Assembly (NCBI RefSeq): GCF_024868665.1
Contig: NC_079901.1
Span: forward strand, 3,901,259 to 3,965,258
DNA length: 64,000 nt
Reading direction: 5' to 3'
Origin: Triplophysa rosa
Lineage: Eukaryota > Chordata > Actinopteri > Cypriniformes > Nemacheilidae
Position 1 is the stretch's first letter. Each line of letters begins with the position of its first letter. The translations under genes and the position numbers were made by a program. Of the stretch, positions 11,799 through 21,693 are shown piece after piece. The notes beneath the pieces were generated by a model. It was given only the letters and a program-made list of their open reading frames with translations. It was not told where the DNA came from and did not search any database.

Positions 11799-14346
11799 CT
11801 AACAGGGGAACTGATACCGAATGTCCTTCAATAAACGACCAAGTAATCCTTTCTTGTGCTTGTTTCCAAGCCAGTAGGTCCATTCTATCACTGCAAGATG
11901 CTCTTTCAAAAGCGTGGCAGTTCGGTTTCCCCTCAATCGCCAAATTATGGATTTGCATGTTAACCATGCCCTCTCCAAGTGCTGAGTGTGAGCTCCACTA
12001 ACAGGATCTACAAACCACCTTGAATGATTTACTGTAAAATGCCTGTAGCCCAAATTGGTGAGAGCACCCCTATATGCTCTCCACTCATCACTAATGATTA
12101 ATGTGCCAGGCCTCACATGCTTCAACACTACAGGAATCAGATGGTGGCGGGACCGTTTCTTCACAAGCCTCAGGATAGGTCTTCTATGATGTTCTTTCAC
12201 TCCAAGCATTCCAAAAACCCACTTTTTGCATCTCCAGGTGTTGGATATTCTCCCACGAGCATACTGTAAAAACAACCTTTTTTTAACATCTGACACTTTA
12301 ATTCACCATCGATATCATATTAGTCATATAGCCTGACCCTAAGGACTATTTTCATATTGGCATAATGCATTTCTATGGCCAATTACAAGCACAGTGACAT
12401 TTTATATATATATTTATTTAATAATTTGAAACATAACTAATGTTGATAAAACCAAAAACACAAATTAGCTTCTATCCATTTGATTCAAGGCACACAAAAA
12501 TAGGGCCCCAAGTCTGTTCAGCTTACTATTTGTATTTGAGCAGGCAAATTGAAAACTGGGACAAACAAAACAAGATAGTTTCATCTTAATCCTTACAGCA
12601 TACCTTTCGTTTATGGCGGAAGTTGCTCTCGTCGATGACAACAGACTCCATTTCACCTCCAAGGCGTTTCCCTGTTTTATTTTCATATTGCCTCATTGCA
12701 TGTCTGCACACTCTTCTTAAACAGGATGCCATCTTTGTCAGTGTTGCTGAGCTTTTAGCTATGCCATCTGCCTTCATATCAACCTGCCTTATTCGCAAGC
12801 CTTGAGAAAACCTGACAAATAATCAAATATACATAATAAACATTTACACAGCAGTCCAGAAAGCATAGATATATTATAGACTAAGTAAAAACGTACAGAG
12901 TCTGTCATTGACCTAAGTTGTGTCTCAATATATGGACCACTGTTGGACACCACCCTCCACTGCATGCCTACCAGTTTTACTAATCATTCTATTTAGTGAG
13001 GTCCAAATATTGTAGGGTTTTGTGGGTTAATCTATGTGTGTAATCAATGTCTACACACACACACACACACACACACAAAGAGAGAGTGATGCGTGTGATA
13101 TGCTAGGTACAACTGAGTTACTTATCTGATTTGATTACCTGTAAAAAAAAATCATCCATGAAAAAAGGGTGCATCTTGACTTCTCAAAGATTGATCCTGA
13201 TCGGACAGTCTTGGTGGTTTTTTTGCCTCTGTGGCTATTGTGTCGGCATACCCTTAAGGAAATCAAAATGAAAAACTAATTATGTATACAGACTACTAAG
13301 CCTTCAAAGAACAAAAGAATATTTGTTGAGCAAATAAAGGGTATGGACATGTTGTTACTTTACCACGTGAACACGGAGCGCGCCCCAGTGGGTGGCAAAA
13401 CACTCAAATATCAGGAAAAGCAATTTCGCGCAACATTTCAGTGTCCAGGAATATCCTGATATCTTGGGAAGTCTTAAGGATCGCCGTTGAGTCCAGCTGC
13501 TTATAATTTCGGCAAATAATTGCATGTTTTAGCCCCGGTTTCTTTGTTTCGCCTCAGCCATTTTGCTGGGTGTTTTACCACCCAGGGAAGCGTGTCCCAG
13601 GGCGTGTTCCGACATGTTCAAGACATCAATGCATACCCTCTATATAAGTTCAATATACAGTAAAACTGTATGATGTTTAAGTTTGTTGAAGGCTTGACAT
13701 TTTTTAGGAAAAAAAATACTGCAGTATTTTTGTTGATTACAGAACTCTTTTTTTTCTCGATAATTCAAAAGCCACAGTATATGAAAACCTATTGGGTTTT
13801 TGTAAAGGGAACCAGTGTAATGCAATTGGCATACAGAGTGATGCCATACTCACTCTATTAAAAAGTGAGTATAGGGATGATAATATAAACATAACATTAT
13901 AATAAAAAGTAGTATATATTAAATATACACATTTAAGTTGTATACTTTGTTGTATTGGTTTCTTTGTGAAACAACTTTTACCACAGCTAGCTACTTTCTT
14001 GCTAGAAAATGTTAGAGAGCATATAACTTATAATCTTTGCATTCAGTACCGAAAAAATAACAGCATCAAATTATTTCAAAGTTCAAACTGCTGAACATAA
14101 TCGTTATTAATTGTCTGTCAAAATTGCATGCATGTACAGTATCAACTTAACCATGCACAGAACTTACCATCTGTAGATGTCTGCTGAGTTGTCTTTCTTC
14201 TTTAACTTCATATTGTTCTGACACAACCTGCATCTCATTCTTTTTTTCAACAGCTTCTTTTTCTGTAACCATTTAATTAATTTGACTGTCCTCTTCGTGG
14301 TTGGCTTTCCCTCCGTTAAAGACAATATTTTTTTCCCCAAATGCAT
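11799..14346 (-). CDS. IS1595/Merlin-type DDE transposase, 4 exons, 321 aa
   Basis: Exons on the minus strand are 14346-14168, 13252-13139, 12811-12604 and 12263-11799. All introns are GT-AG, and the 966 nt join exactly in frame to a stop. The N-terminus is basic, then a zinc-ribbon-like Cys/His set (CRLC at 39-42; WVCRHNSH at 60-67), then an IS1595-typical stretch (SGSIFEKS; YRFSQGLRIRQV). The DDE core shows Asp158 in VVIDES, Asp226 in LIISDEWRAY and Glu264 in HTQHLERAW, with the family's RHFTVNH and FVDP motifs between. Asp226-Glu264 spacing fits ISXO2-like nucleases. Role (family knowledge): cuts and joins transposon ends in the nucleus. It looks complete, so it could be active. The start is the first ATG (14346), upstream of the ribbon. 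It diverges from the CCDC106-like gene across 316 bp. Confidence 0.9.
13053..13077. repeat. (AC)n microsatellite in the transposase intron 2
   Basis: About 12 uninterrupted AC units, within the intron between transposase exons 2 and 3. Confidence 0.9.
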
Positions 14347-14662
14347 GATTTTATGTTAGTGGAATTTAGCTTGCGTCATTTTTGTAGGGATTGTGGAATT
14401 GAGCGCCAACTTGGTCCTGATTGGTCAGGATACGGCCAACGTGGTCTGAGTGACGCACGCGCATGTGCAAAACTGATCGCCATCCATGGGATTATTAATA
14501 TCTTTTATTTATTATTTGATTCATATTTAGCTAGACAATTTTACATTCTGATACTTTCGCCACATCGCTCGACAGTACAAGTTGTGGCCTGGACGTGCGC
14601 GACTAATCACGTGGTGAGAGAGACATTACTCGCTCACGATCGACACATCTCTAGTAGACATA
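14347..14662. promoter_or_regulatory. Shared bidirectional promoter region (inferred)
   Basis: 316 bp between the divergent start codons of the transposase and the CCDC106-like gene. It is richer in CpG than its surroundings and holds an inverted CCAAT box (CTGATTGGTCAG, about 14417-14428) and a perfect E-box CACGTG (14608-14613). No clear TATA box was seen at a defined distance. Promoter function is inferred from geometry and motifs only. Confidence 0.5.
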
Positions 14663-17600
14663 ATGCTTCCAAACAGAAACGTTGTAAAATTTCTTAATGA
14701 CATTAAATTGTTTGGAGCCCGCTTTACACTGACAGAGATATCGTACTTTGATAATACACTGGAAATTCAGGCACCAAATGAGTTCCTTTTGGAAATGAGC
14801 ATCGGTACGAGAAAAACTTCTACAGTCATACGACATGAACCAGTAAGCAGCGAGGAGGATGCGGGAGAGGGCAAGGAGTGCGCCAAATCCAAAGTCACAC
14901 ATCGACGAGGTAACGAATACTTTGCTCACATTGTGATAGCAGCTTAACATGGACTCTGTGGGTATGCGAAGAGGCAAAAGAAAGGCGAATGACATTGGTA
15001 GGTGGACTGGCAACCTCAAATGTGTCAATATTGATGTACGTGTATGCATTAAGTTTTGTCAAATTTAAGTTCTTAATAGCCAGGCAACAGGCTTCTACCG
15101 GGTAATTGTCTGGCTAACGTTTGCTTTCTTTAATGCCCATCTAATAACAATAAGGATGCAAAAAGTAGACTTTTTACTTAGTTTAATTTTATTTTTCCCT
15201 AAACATAGCTTAGCAACGATATCAACAGTAATGGTGTTGATATTTACATATATATTGATTGTTTCGTTCTTAACGCCATTCCAGCATCTAGGGCAATATC
15301 AATGGCGAGAACTAGTCGATCTATACACTACACTTTCTATACAGAAGTCGATCCATACAAAAGTGGGGGGAGGGGGCAATTTGCAATCCTCAATCTATCT
15401 AACAGGCATGTCTTTGTACCCGGAGATGGAGTTAACCCACGCTGTCGCAGGGAGACCATGCAAACTCCACACACAAGGCTTCCCGTCCCAGGCGGGGTTC
15501 GAAAAATATTGCTCACCAAAAAATATAAAATTATGAATTTATTAGGCATGTTATAAGTTGCTGTTTTGATATCGTTCTCCTCATTTTCTCCAATCTTCCA
15601 CCCAGACCCATCTGTGCAACAGTTTCCACAAGATATGCCACAGAAATCTGTGAAGAAGGGTGGAAAAGGTAACTTACTAAATCATTTTGTCAGCTTTTTT
15701 TGTGTGTGCCCAAGGCTCAATGTACTTTTTTGTCTCTCAATGTATTATAAAAATTGAGACAAAAATAATAGTTCTATTTGTAGCAATCTAGAGCATTGCT
15801 ATAAGGGCATTTCTTGCCCAATAAGAGCTTCAATCATTAACTGTTGAAAAGAACATTTAGTATTGTTTGACTTCATTTAATGTTTCTGATGTGAAAAGTG
15901 TTGTTTATTAGCTTACAAGTTTAACAGTCATAGGTGGTTTCTCAGTATTATGGTAGCCTGTGTTAAATTTAGGTAGGTTTATTTATTACCATCCTAAATT
16001 TTGCATTAATGTTTAATGAAATTGATAAGATTCAGTAAGTAACCAATAACCTGTGAATAATCAGTCAATTATAAATATTAATTTATGTGTAAAGCAATGG
16101 TTGTAATTGCATGAATTTCTACCCCAACGAGTTTACATCCCTGTGTCACAGTGCCACCCACAAATTATGATTTAATGAAAGCCATATCCTCTGTAAATAT
16201 GTTGTCCTCTCTAATCTTACCCAGGCTTATTTGTGCATAAGCCTCTACAAATTCAACAGAAGATATCTTCAAGGACCGAGAATACTGAGATGGGTATATT
16301 TTACATACTGTATATTTTTATATTCAGTGTGGTCTGTGACTTGCATAAGTACAATATTAATTTTTACTTATATTTGCTTTTATATTCAAAGAAGTGACAT
16401 AAAAATGTCCTTTTTACTAATAGAAATTTTGCTATGAAACCTTGTAAGAGTTGAATGTAATGTTCCTGCCTTTTCTCAGGATTATAATTTTTCATCTGTC
16501 ATTGAAACTTTACAGTTCTTTCACCTCTGGGCGACACTCCACAGACCTCTGCAGCAAAAAGGGCCAAAGAAATGGCTAAGTATGTTTCACAGTCAACTTA
16601 ATGTAACAGAACTGAGTATGTGATGTTTTATCTCAGTATTGCTTTTCATGTGCTTTTATGATTCTTTAATAACTTTGCCATTTATCTAAAGATAAAAACG
16701 TTTTTATTTTAATGTGTAAATTTGCATAACAATATGTAATTATGACGTATTTATTCATTACAGAAGCCCCCACTCTGCAAACAGCCTTGCAGGAGGCTAA
16801 ACAAACCATTGAAGGCCAAAAAAGAGAGATTGCTACCTTAAAAGAATGGGTTGATGTACTAAAAGAGGAACGACAATTCCTCCGAGACAGACTTAAAGAG
16901 GGTAAAATAGATTTGAGGACATTACTGTTTCAGAATTATTGTCATAACACCATTACCCAATATTATGACTGTCAAACAATTTCTGTACTGTTTGTTTCCA
17001 CAGCTCTTGCAGTAAGAAGTGACATGGGGGGAGATGTGGCCAGTAAAATGCCACCTAAAGGGCAGGCACATGGAAAGAGGAAACGGGATTCAGATGTAAC
17101 AGATTCCTCATCCTCTGAATCCACATCTGATTCAACATCTAATTCTGAGGTCTTAGAGGCCAAGAAAACCAAGAAGAAGAAGAAGTCCCGGCCCAAAAAG
17201 GCAAAGAAAAAGGTCAAGAAACTAAGAGGTATGCAGTAAAAAAAATGAATCAAGTGTTCCACTTTGCAAGCAGTACACTAAATTCTAATTTTAAATCTAG
17301 CTCTGTTTGCAAAGGAAATTTCATGTTTGTTTGGTGTTTAAGGTAATTAAAAATTGTGAATTGTAGTAAAGCTCTATTACTAGACTGGTTTAATTGGATA
17401 CAACCATTAATGCTTTCTCTTGTCCTACAGTCAAAACCCCTGACGACTCCATCTGCCGCTACAACATGGTATTGGAAAAGATTAAAAAGGAGAACATCAG
17501 CAAATCTGAAGCTTATGCGAGGCTTGGGGTAGATAGAAATACTATTGTGTATCAGGCTCCAATTGCAGAACTTGCAGCGGCTAACCCAGATCTCTTTAAT

Positions 17601-17744
17601 ACATTGAGGTCCACTTTTAAAAGAAAGGACAGCCTGAAAAGGTTTGCTGAAACTTGCAGGGGTTTTTGTGAACAAGAGCCTACAGCTTCAGCCATTCTGA
17701 AAAAGAAAGATGATGGGTCCTTACTGGACATTTACAAGAACTAA
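14663..17744 (+). CDS. CCDC106-like coiled-coil, lysine-rich protein in the transposon
   Basis: Proposed exons: 14663-14909, 15606-15668, 16516-16579, 16764-16901, 17004-17228, 17431-17744, all with GT-AG borders. Exon 1 is a short globular N-terminus (MLPNRNVVKFLNDIKLFG). Exon 4 is a coiled coil (LQEAKQTIEGQKREIATLKE, then VLKEERQFLRDRLKE). Exon 5 has a serine run (TDSSSSESTSDSTS) and a lysine-rich nuclear-localisation-like run (KKTKKKKKSRPKKAKKK). Exon 6 is the conserved C-terminal block: RYNMVLEKIKKENISKSEAY, then ARLGVDRNTIVYQAPIAEL and FAETCRGF, as in vertebrate CCDC106. Exons 1-3 and 4-6 each join in frame, but the simple 3-to-4 join is off by one base, so a microexon, another splice site or a one-base indel is likely. 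The last codons lie in the right inverted repeat. Its role in transposition, if any, is unknown. Confidence 0.75.
15360..15511 (-). repeat. DANA/mermaid-type SINE fragment in an intron
   Basis: The minus strand shows the body of a fish tRNA-derived SINE: TGTGGAGTTTGCATGGTCTC, then CCTGCGACAGCGTGGGTT and CAAAGACATGCCTGT, as in DANA-family elements. The tRNA head is reduced to a GGTTCGA-like remnant near 15497. It lies in intron 1 of the CCDC106-like gene, so it inserted into this transposon or an ancestor of it. Confidence 0.65.
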
Positions 17745-18960
17745 AGTGTATGTGTACTGCCGTATGTTTGTTCCATGTTCAGTTTAGTTTTGTTTAGTGT
17801 TTTATATTGTTCTGCGTTTATTTCACCTTCAGAAACAAAGCTGTTTGGGAAAGCCTTTTTTATTTTTTTGTTAAACCTTTAACAGCTCTGTGGTTTCGTT
17901 TATGTGCCTGTATATGTACTGAATCCATGCTCAGGTTTTACCGGTCACTAATGTTGATTGGCTGGGTTATACTAATTGAAAATAAAGCAGTGAAAGTTAA
18001 GATCAACGTCTATTTGTGTCCACAGTACATCGTATGTAAAGGCTTGAAGTTTTGTGTTTATATTCATGTCATTTCACGTTAATCTCATCATTAATAACAC
18101 ATTGCTCATCAGTGTTTCACAGGATCAAGTCACCACTTCAGTTGAGGGGCCACACTCATGATGAAGTCATGATAAGCTAATGATAGTTAATGATAACTAC
18201 AGTATTTGGATGTCAACAGAATTCATGTGCTAGTCTATGTGCAGTGTTTAGTCAATTTTGGGATCTGCATTTACCTACAGGCATAATCTGCATTTACCTA
18301 CAGGCAAGACATAATCATGTTTTAATAACATTATTTCTTACAATAATTGATATACTGATCTAACCTTTTAAAAACGTTTTTGTATATTGCTTTAACCATC
18401 AGGGGACATTAAAACTGCTAGCAGGTAAAACTTACCCACGAACAATACTTATGGCTAAAAACTTATTTTGTGCATGGGTCATGCCACCATCTTCTCAAAG
18501 TAAACTCTAGGGTCATGATTATTTTTATTCATCAACTATGTTTATATCTATTATTTTATGTGCAAGGCTAGTTGAAGCAGGCTACAATAATCACTTTTCT
18601 TAACGGTCGGTGAATGTAGGCTAAACTGCAATGACAAAGACAATTAGTAGAAAACAAATGAATAAAATGTCACGACAGGATTTTAAATAACACTTTTAGT
18701 CAATGATTGGGAGACTTGGATACTTTATTGAAAATATCATGATCATGCGTAATAAAGCATAATTCATGATGATGTACCCATCTTAGTTAATGTTTTAATT
18801 AAGATGTTGTTCTTCCGTGAAGTCATGAATGGAAGACTTTGAACTCGTGTTACTTCCTGATAATTCATGAGGTATTAATGCATCAAGTAATGTTTAGTCC
18901 ATGCTTGAATTTATGCATGAATTCATGATAATTCATGTACCCTTACCGTAAAGTGTTACC
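17704..18960. repeat. Right terminal inverted repeat of the Merlin-like element
   Basis: Matches 10557-11779 in reverse complement. It differs mainly by a 24-bp tandem duplication (TCTGCATTTACCTACAGGCA repeated near 18264-18306) and a small duplication near 18178-18195. It carries AATAAA at 17981-17986, the likely poly(A) signal of the CCDC106-like gene. Confidence 0.88.
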
Positions 18961-18968
18961 GTTATGTG
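18961..18968. repeat. 8-bp target-site duplication (right), GTTATGTG
   Basis: Identical to 10549-10556, and continuous with the L2 sequence CTCTAAATCCAGACTGG. Confidence 0.92.
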
Positions 18969-19107
18969 CTCTAAATCCAGACTGGAATTCTTCATTGATG
19001 TCATTCCTTTGGAGGAAGGAACATAATTGAGTTAAAACTACTTCACTACTTTCATATCTAAAGTTTTCCAGAACTTTAGATATGAAAGGTAGGTTCGATA
19101 TAGGTCT

Positions 19108-19359
19108 TTAGTTAACTAGTTCTCTAGGGTTGAGTTGGGTTTTTTTGACAAGGAGCCTTATAACAGCCACCTTATATGTTTTAGGCACATGTCCTAGTGT
19201 CAGAGATGAGTTTGTAATGCTAAGAAGAGGATCTAGAATTTCTGGGAGCATCTCTTTTAGTAAATTTGTGGGTAGAGGGTCTAGCATGCATGTTGTTGAT
19301 TTAGATGATCTAATGATTTTAGACAGTTCATTGTGATCTACGGTAGAAAATAATTGCAA
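19108..19359 (-). pseudogene. L2 ORF2, N-terminal reverse transcriptase fragment
   Basis: Reads SSKSTTCMLDPLPTNLLKEM and LLSITNSSLTLGHVPKTYKV followed by AVIRLLVKK. This is the RT0/finger region of L2 polymerases ('DPLPT...LK...P...I...SL..G.VP..K.A...PLLKK'). It is interrupted from the upstream endonuclease by a frame change near 19360 and from the rest of RT by the 8.4-kb insertion. Confidence 0.8.
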
Positions 19360-19366
19360 TTTCTCC

Positions 19367-20248
19367 TTAGGGTTGCATTGTTATAATTTTTCCTATAATA
19401 TCTTGGATTTTATTTGTGAAGTGGGTCATAAATTCATCACTGCTATGCTGATATCCAAAATCAGAAGTCACTGACAATTTATTTTTTGTTAATTTAGCCA
19501 CTGTGTTAAATAAAAACCTTGGGTTGTGCTGGTTTTCTTCTATTAGTGATGAAAAGTAGGCGGATCTAGATGTTTTTAGGGCTTTCCTGTATTTTCGAAT
19601 ACTATCCTTCCATGCTGTACGAAATACCTCTAATTTAGTTTTCTTAAAGATGTGCTCCATTTTTCGGGCCGCTTTCTTTAGAGCCTGAGTGTGTTCATTA
19701 TACCACGGTGATGGGCTGTCATTTTTAATCTTCTCTGGGCGCACAGGAGCAACTGTGTCTAGCGTTTCCAAGACAGTGGAGTTAAAATTTTCAATGGTAA
19801 TGTCAAGATCTTCAACATTATTACTCATGCTAGAGATTTGAGACAATTCAGGCAGATTATCAAGAAACGCACCTTTGGTAGTTGAAGTTATTGTTCTACA
19901 ATATTTGTAACAAGGAGTTTGATTTGCAGCCATAGGCCAGTGAAGCAAACATAATACCAGATAATGATCCGAAATTTCTTCGCTCTGCTGAAGAATTTTA
20001 ACGTCGTCCACATTTATACCGTAAGACAATATTAAATCTAAAGTATGATTATGAAGGTGAGTGGGTCCTGACACATGTTGACTACCGCCCATGGAGTTAA
20101 GAGTGTCTTTGAAAGCCATTCCTAAAGCATCTGTATCGTTATCTACATGGATGTTAAAGTCACCAACGACAAGGACTAAGGCCAGTACTAGTTCTGATAA
20201 GAACACACCAAATTCTAAAATCTGTGTGGTGCCCTGAAGGATATACAA
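19367..20248 (-). pseudogene. L2 ORF2, endonuclease C-terminal half and linker
   Basis: 294 codons. It shows GDFNIHVDNDTDA (Asp and Asn of the exonuclease-endonuclease-phosphatase fold), QHVSGPTHLHNHTLDLILS and the catalytic SDHYLV motif. A charged linker follows (APVRPEKIKNDSPSPWYNEH, KSRSAYF-like stretch), leading to the RT. Normal role: nicks target DNA to prime reverse transcription. The N-terminal half is in another frame (20367-20567), with stops between, so this enzyme cannot be made. Confidence 0.82.
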
Positions 20249-20366
20249 TAGCCAGAATAATAATTAAAAAACTGTTTTATCCTTAGTATTAGGTGTTATT
20301 ACATGAAGCACCATGACTTCAAAAGAATTGTATTTAGAATTAGACTTCTGGGAAATGCTAAAAGAG

Positions 20367-20567
20367 TTATTGTAAAGTGCAGCGACACCTGCCTTTTAGA
20401 TGAGGCTCATGTTTATAATAATAATCTTGGGGGACAGACTCATTTAAAGTAATATAATCATCTGGTTTTAGCCATGTTTCTGTCAAACAGAGCATGTCTG
20501 TTTTATGATCTGTTATCATATCGTTAACAAAAAGTGCTTTATTAGAGAGAGATCTAATATTTAGCAA
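20367..20567 (-). pseudogene. L2 ORF2, endonuclease N-terminal fragment
   Basis: Reads LNIRSLSNKALFVNDMITD and MLCLTETWLKPDD. These hold the conserved Asn of block I and the catalytic Glu of the TETWL block in LINE endonucleases. The frame ends at a frameshift near 20370. Confidence 0.8.
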
Positions 20568-20947
20568 TCGTCGTAACAGTTGATTATCTGTATTTTGTTC
20601 ATGTGTAATTCGTTTAACGTTTATTAAATTACTTTTAAGAGGTTAACGCATTATTTTATGTTTGCTAATCCGGGGGACAGACACAGTCTCTATTTTATGA
20701 TGTATGGGAAAAGGGATTATCGTAAATTGGGTATTTTGTGTATTCTGTGACGTGAGATGGCAAGCAGACAGTTGGTTATGCCATTCTGTCTGCTCCCTGA
20801 CCTGGGCCCCAGCGAGTCAAGTTTTAGCATTAAGACTATGTGCCACATTTCTAGACAGGAGGGCAGCACCAGCCCATTAGGGATGGAGAACGTCACTTTT
20901 CAACAGGTCAGGTCTGCCCCAAAATCTCTTCCAGTTATTTATAAAAA

Positions 20948-21475
20948 CTATATTATTCTGCAGACACACTCAGACAACCAGCCATTTAGTGATGATAATC
21001 TGCTATATATCTCTAGATATATATAGGGGCTAGAGAATAGTACAGTGTCTGACATCGTGCTTGCAAGCTCACACACCTCTTTAATATTATCTTTTGTGAT
21101 CTCTGGTTGACGGAGTCGAACATCATTTGTGCTGACGTGAATAACAATCTTACTGAATTTACGATTAGCCTTAGCCAGCACATTTAAATTTGATTTGATG
21201 TCAGGCGCTCTGGCTCCCGGTAAACATTTGACTATGGTGGCTGGTGCCTCTATGTTAACGTTCCGAACAATAGAATCACCGATAACTAGGGTACTTTCAG
21301 CAGATTTCTCAGTCGGTGCATCACTGAATGGGGCAAACCTGTTCGAGACTGTAATCAGAACGGTTGAGTGATGTTTTGACCTGCGACTACGCCGTCTCAC
21401 AGTCAAGAAGTTTCCCTGCTGTGAGGGATCTTTAACCGGAACCAAGCTGTGCGCGCTAACGTTGCTCGCATCCAA
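20948..21475 (-). pseudogene. L2 ORF1 with SGNH-esterase-like domain
   Basis: 175 codons. The N-terminal part is basic (RRRSRRSKHHS). An esterase-like core follows: STLVIGDSIVRNVNIE (block I GDS), CLPGARAPDIKSNLNVL and KIVIHVSTNDVRL (block III). Fish L2-clade ORF1 proteins typically carry such a domain and are thought to act as RNA-binding or membrane-interacting particle proteins. Block III reads STND rather than the usual GTND. The C-terminal His block is not visible, and the tail diverges, so this copy is probably non-functional. Confidence 0.75.
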
Positions 21476-21693
21476 AGTGTTTTCTATGGTCCTTACACTC
21501 TTACTATCCTCAAATAAAGATTAGATGCGAGACTCTAATTCTAAGATATTCTCTGTCAGCCTAACTATTTCCCTGCATTTATCACATGCAAAACCCTTGC
21601 CACTGACAGAGCTAAGCTAAACATATGACATGAGGTGCAAGTAACAATAATAGGAATAGAAGCCATAACTCACGGGGTTTGAAGAGTAATTCC

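Larger units (their letters stand above)
10557..18960. mobile_element. 8.4-kb Merlin/IS1595-like DNA transposon with two genes
   Basis: It starts GGTAACACTTTACGG and ends with the exact inverse, CCGTAAAGTGTTACC. Perfect 8-bp duplications GTTATGTG flank it, and it sits inside an L2 LINE. The terminal inverted repeats are about 1223 bp (10557-11779) and 1257 bp (about 17704-18960). Two divergent genes lie between them: an IS1595-type transposase on the minus strand and a CCDC106-like gene on the plus strand. Established knowledge: eukaryotic elements with IS1595/IS1016-like DDE transposases and 8-9-bp duplications form the Merlin superfamily. Inference: it is Merlin-like, but the kilobase inverted repeats and the second gene are unusual for the short Merlin elements I know of. 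The intact transposase, perfect duplications and very similar arms suggest a fairly young insertion. Confidence 0.88.
18969..21693 (-). mobile_element. L2-type LINE copy 1, 5' part (ORF1, endonuclease, start of RT)
   Basis: Minus-strand continuation of 9447-10548 on the far side of the Merlin-like element. In order from the 5' end it shows ORF1 with an SGNH-esterase-like domain, the apurinic-like endonuclease N-terminus, the endonuclease C-terminus plus linker, and the beginning of the reverse transcriptase. Each part is separated by stops or frameshifts, so the LINE is dead. The region 18969-19360 is closely repeated at 36850-37240 (copy 2). Confidence 0.82.

Noticed and set aside
14651..15049. 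132-codon minus frame
   Set aside because: Antisense to exon 1 of the CCDC106-like gene; the sense exon has proper splice sites.
17250..17675. 141-codon minus frame
   Set aside because: Antisense to exon 6 of the CCDC106-like gene.
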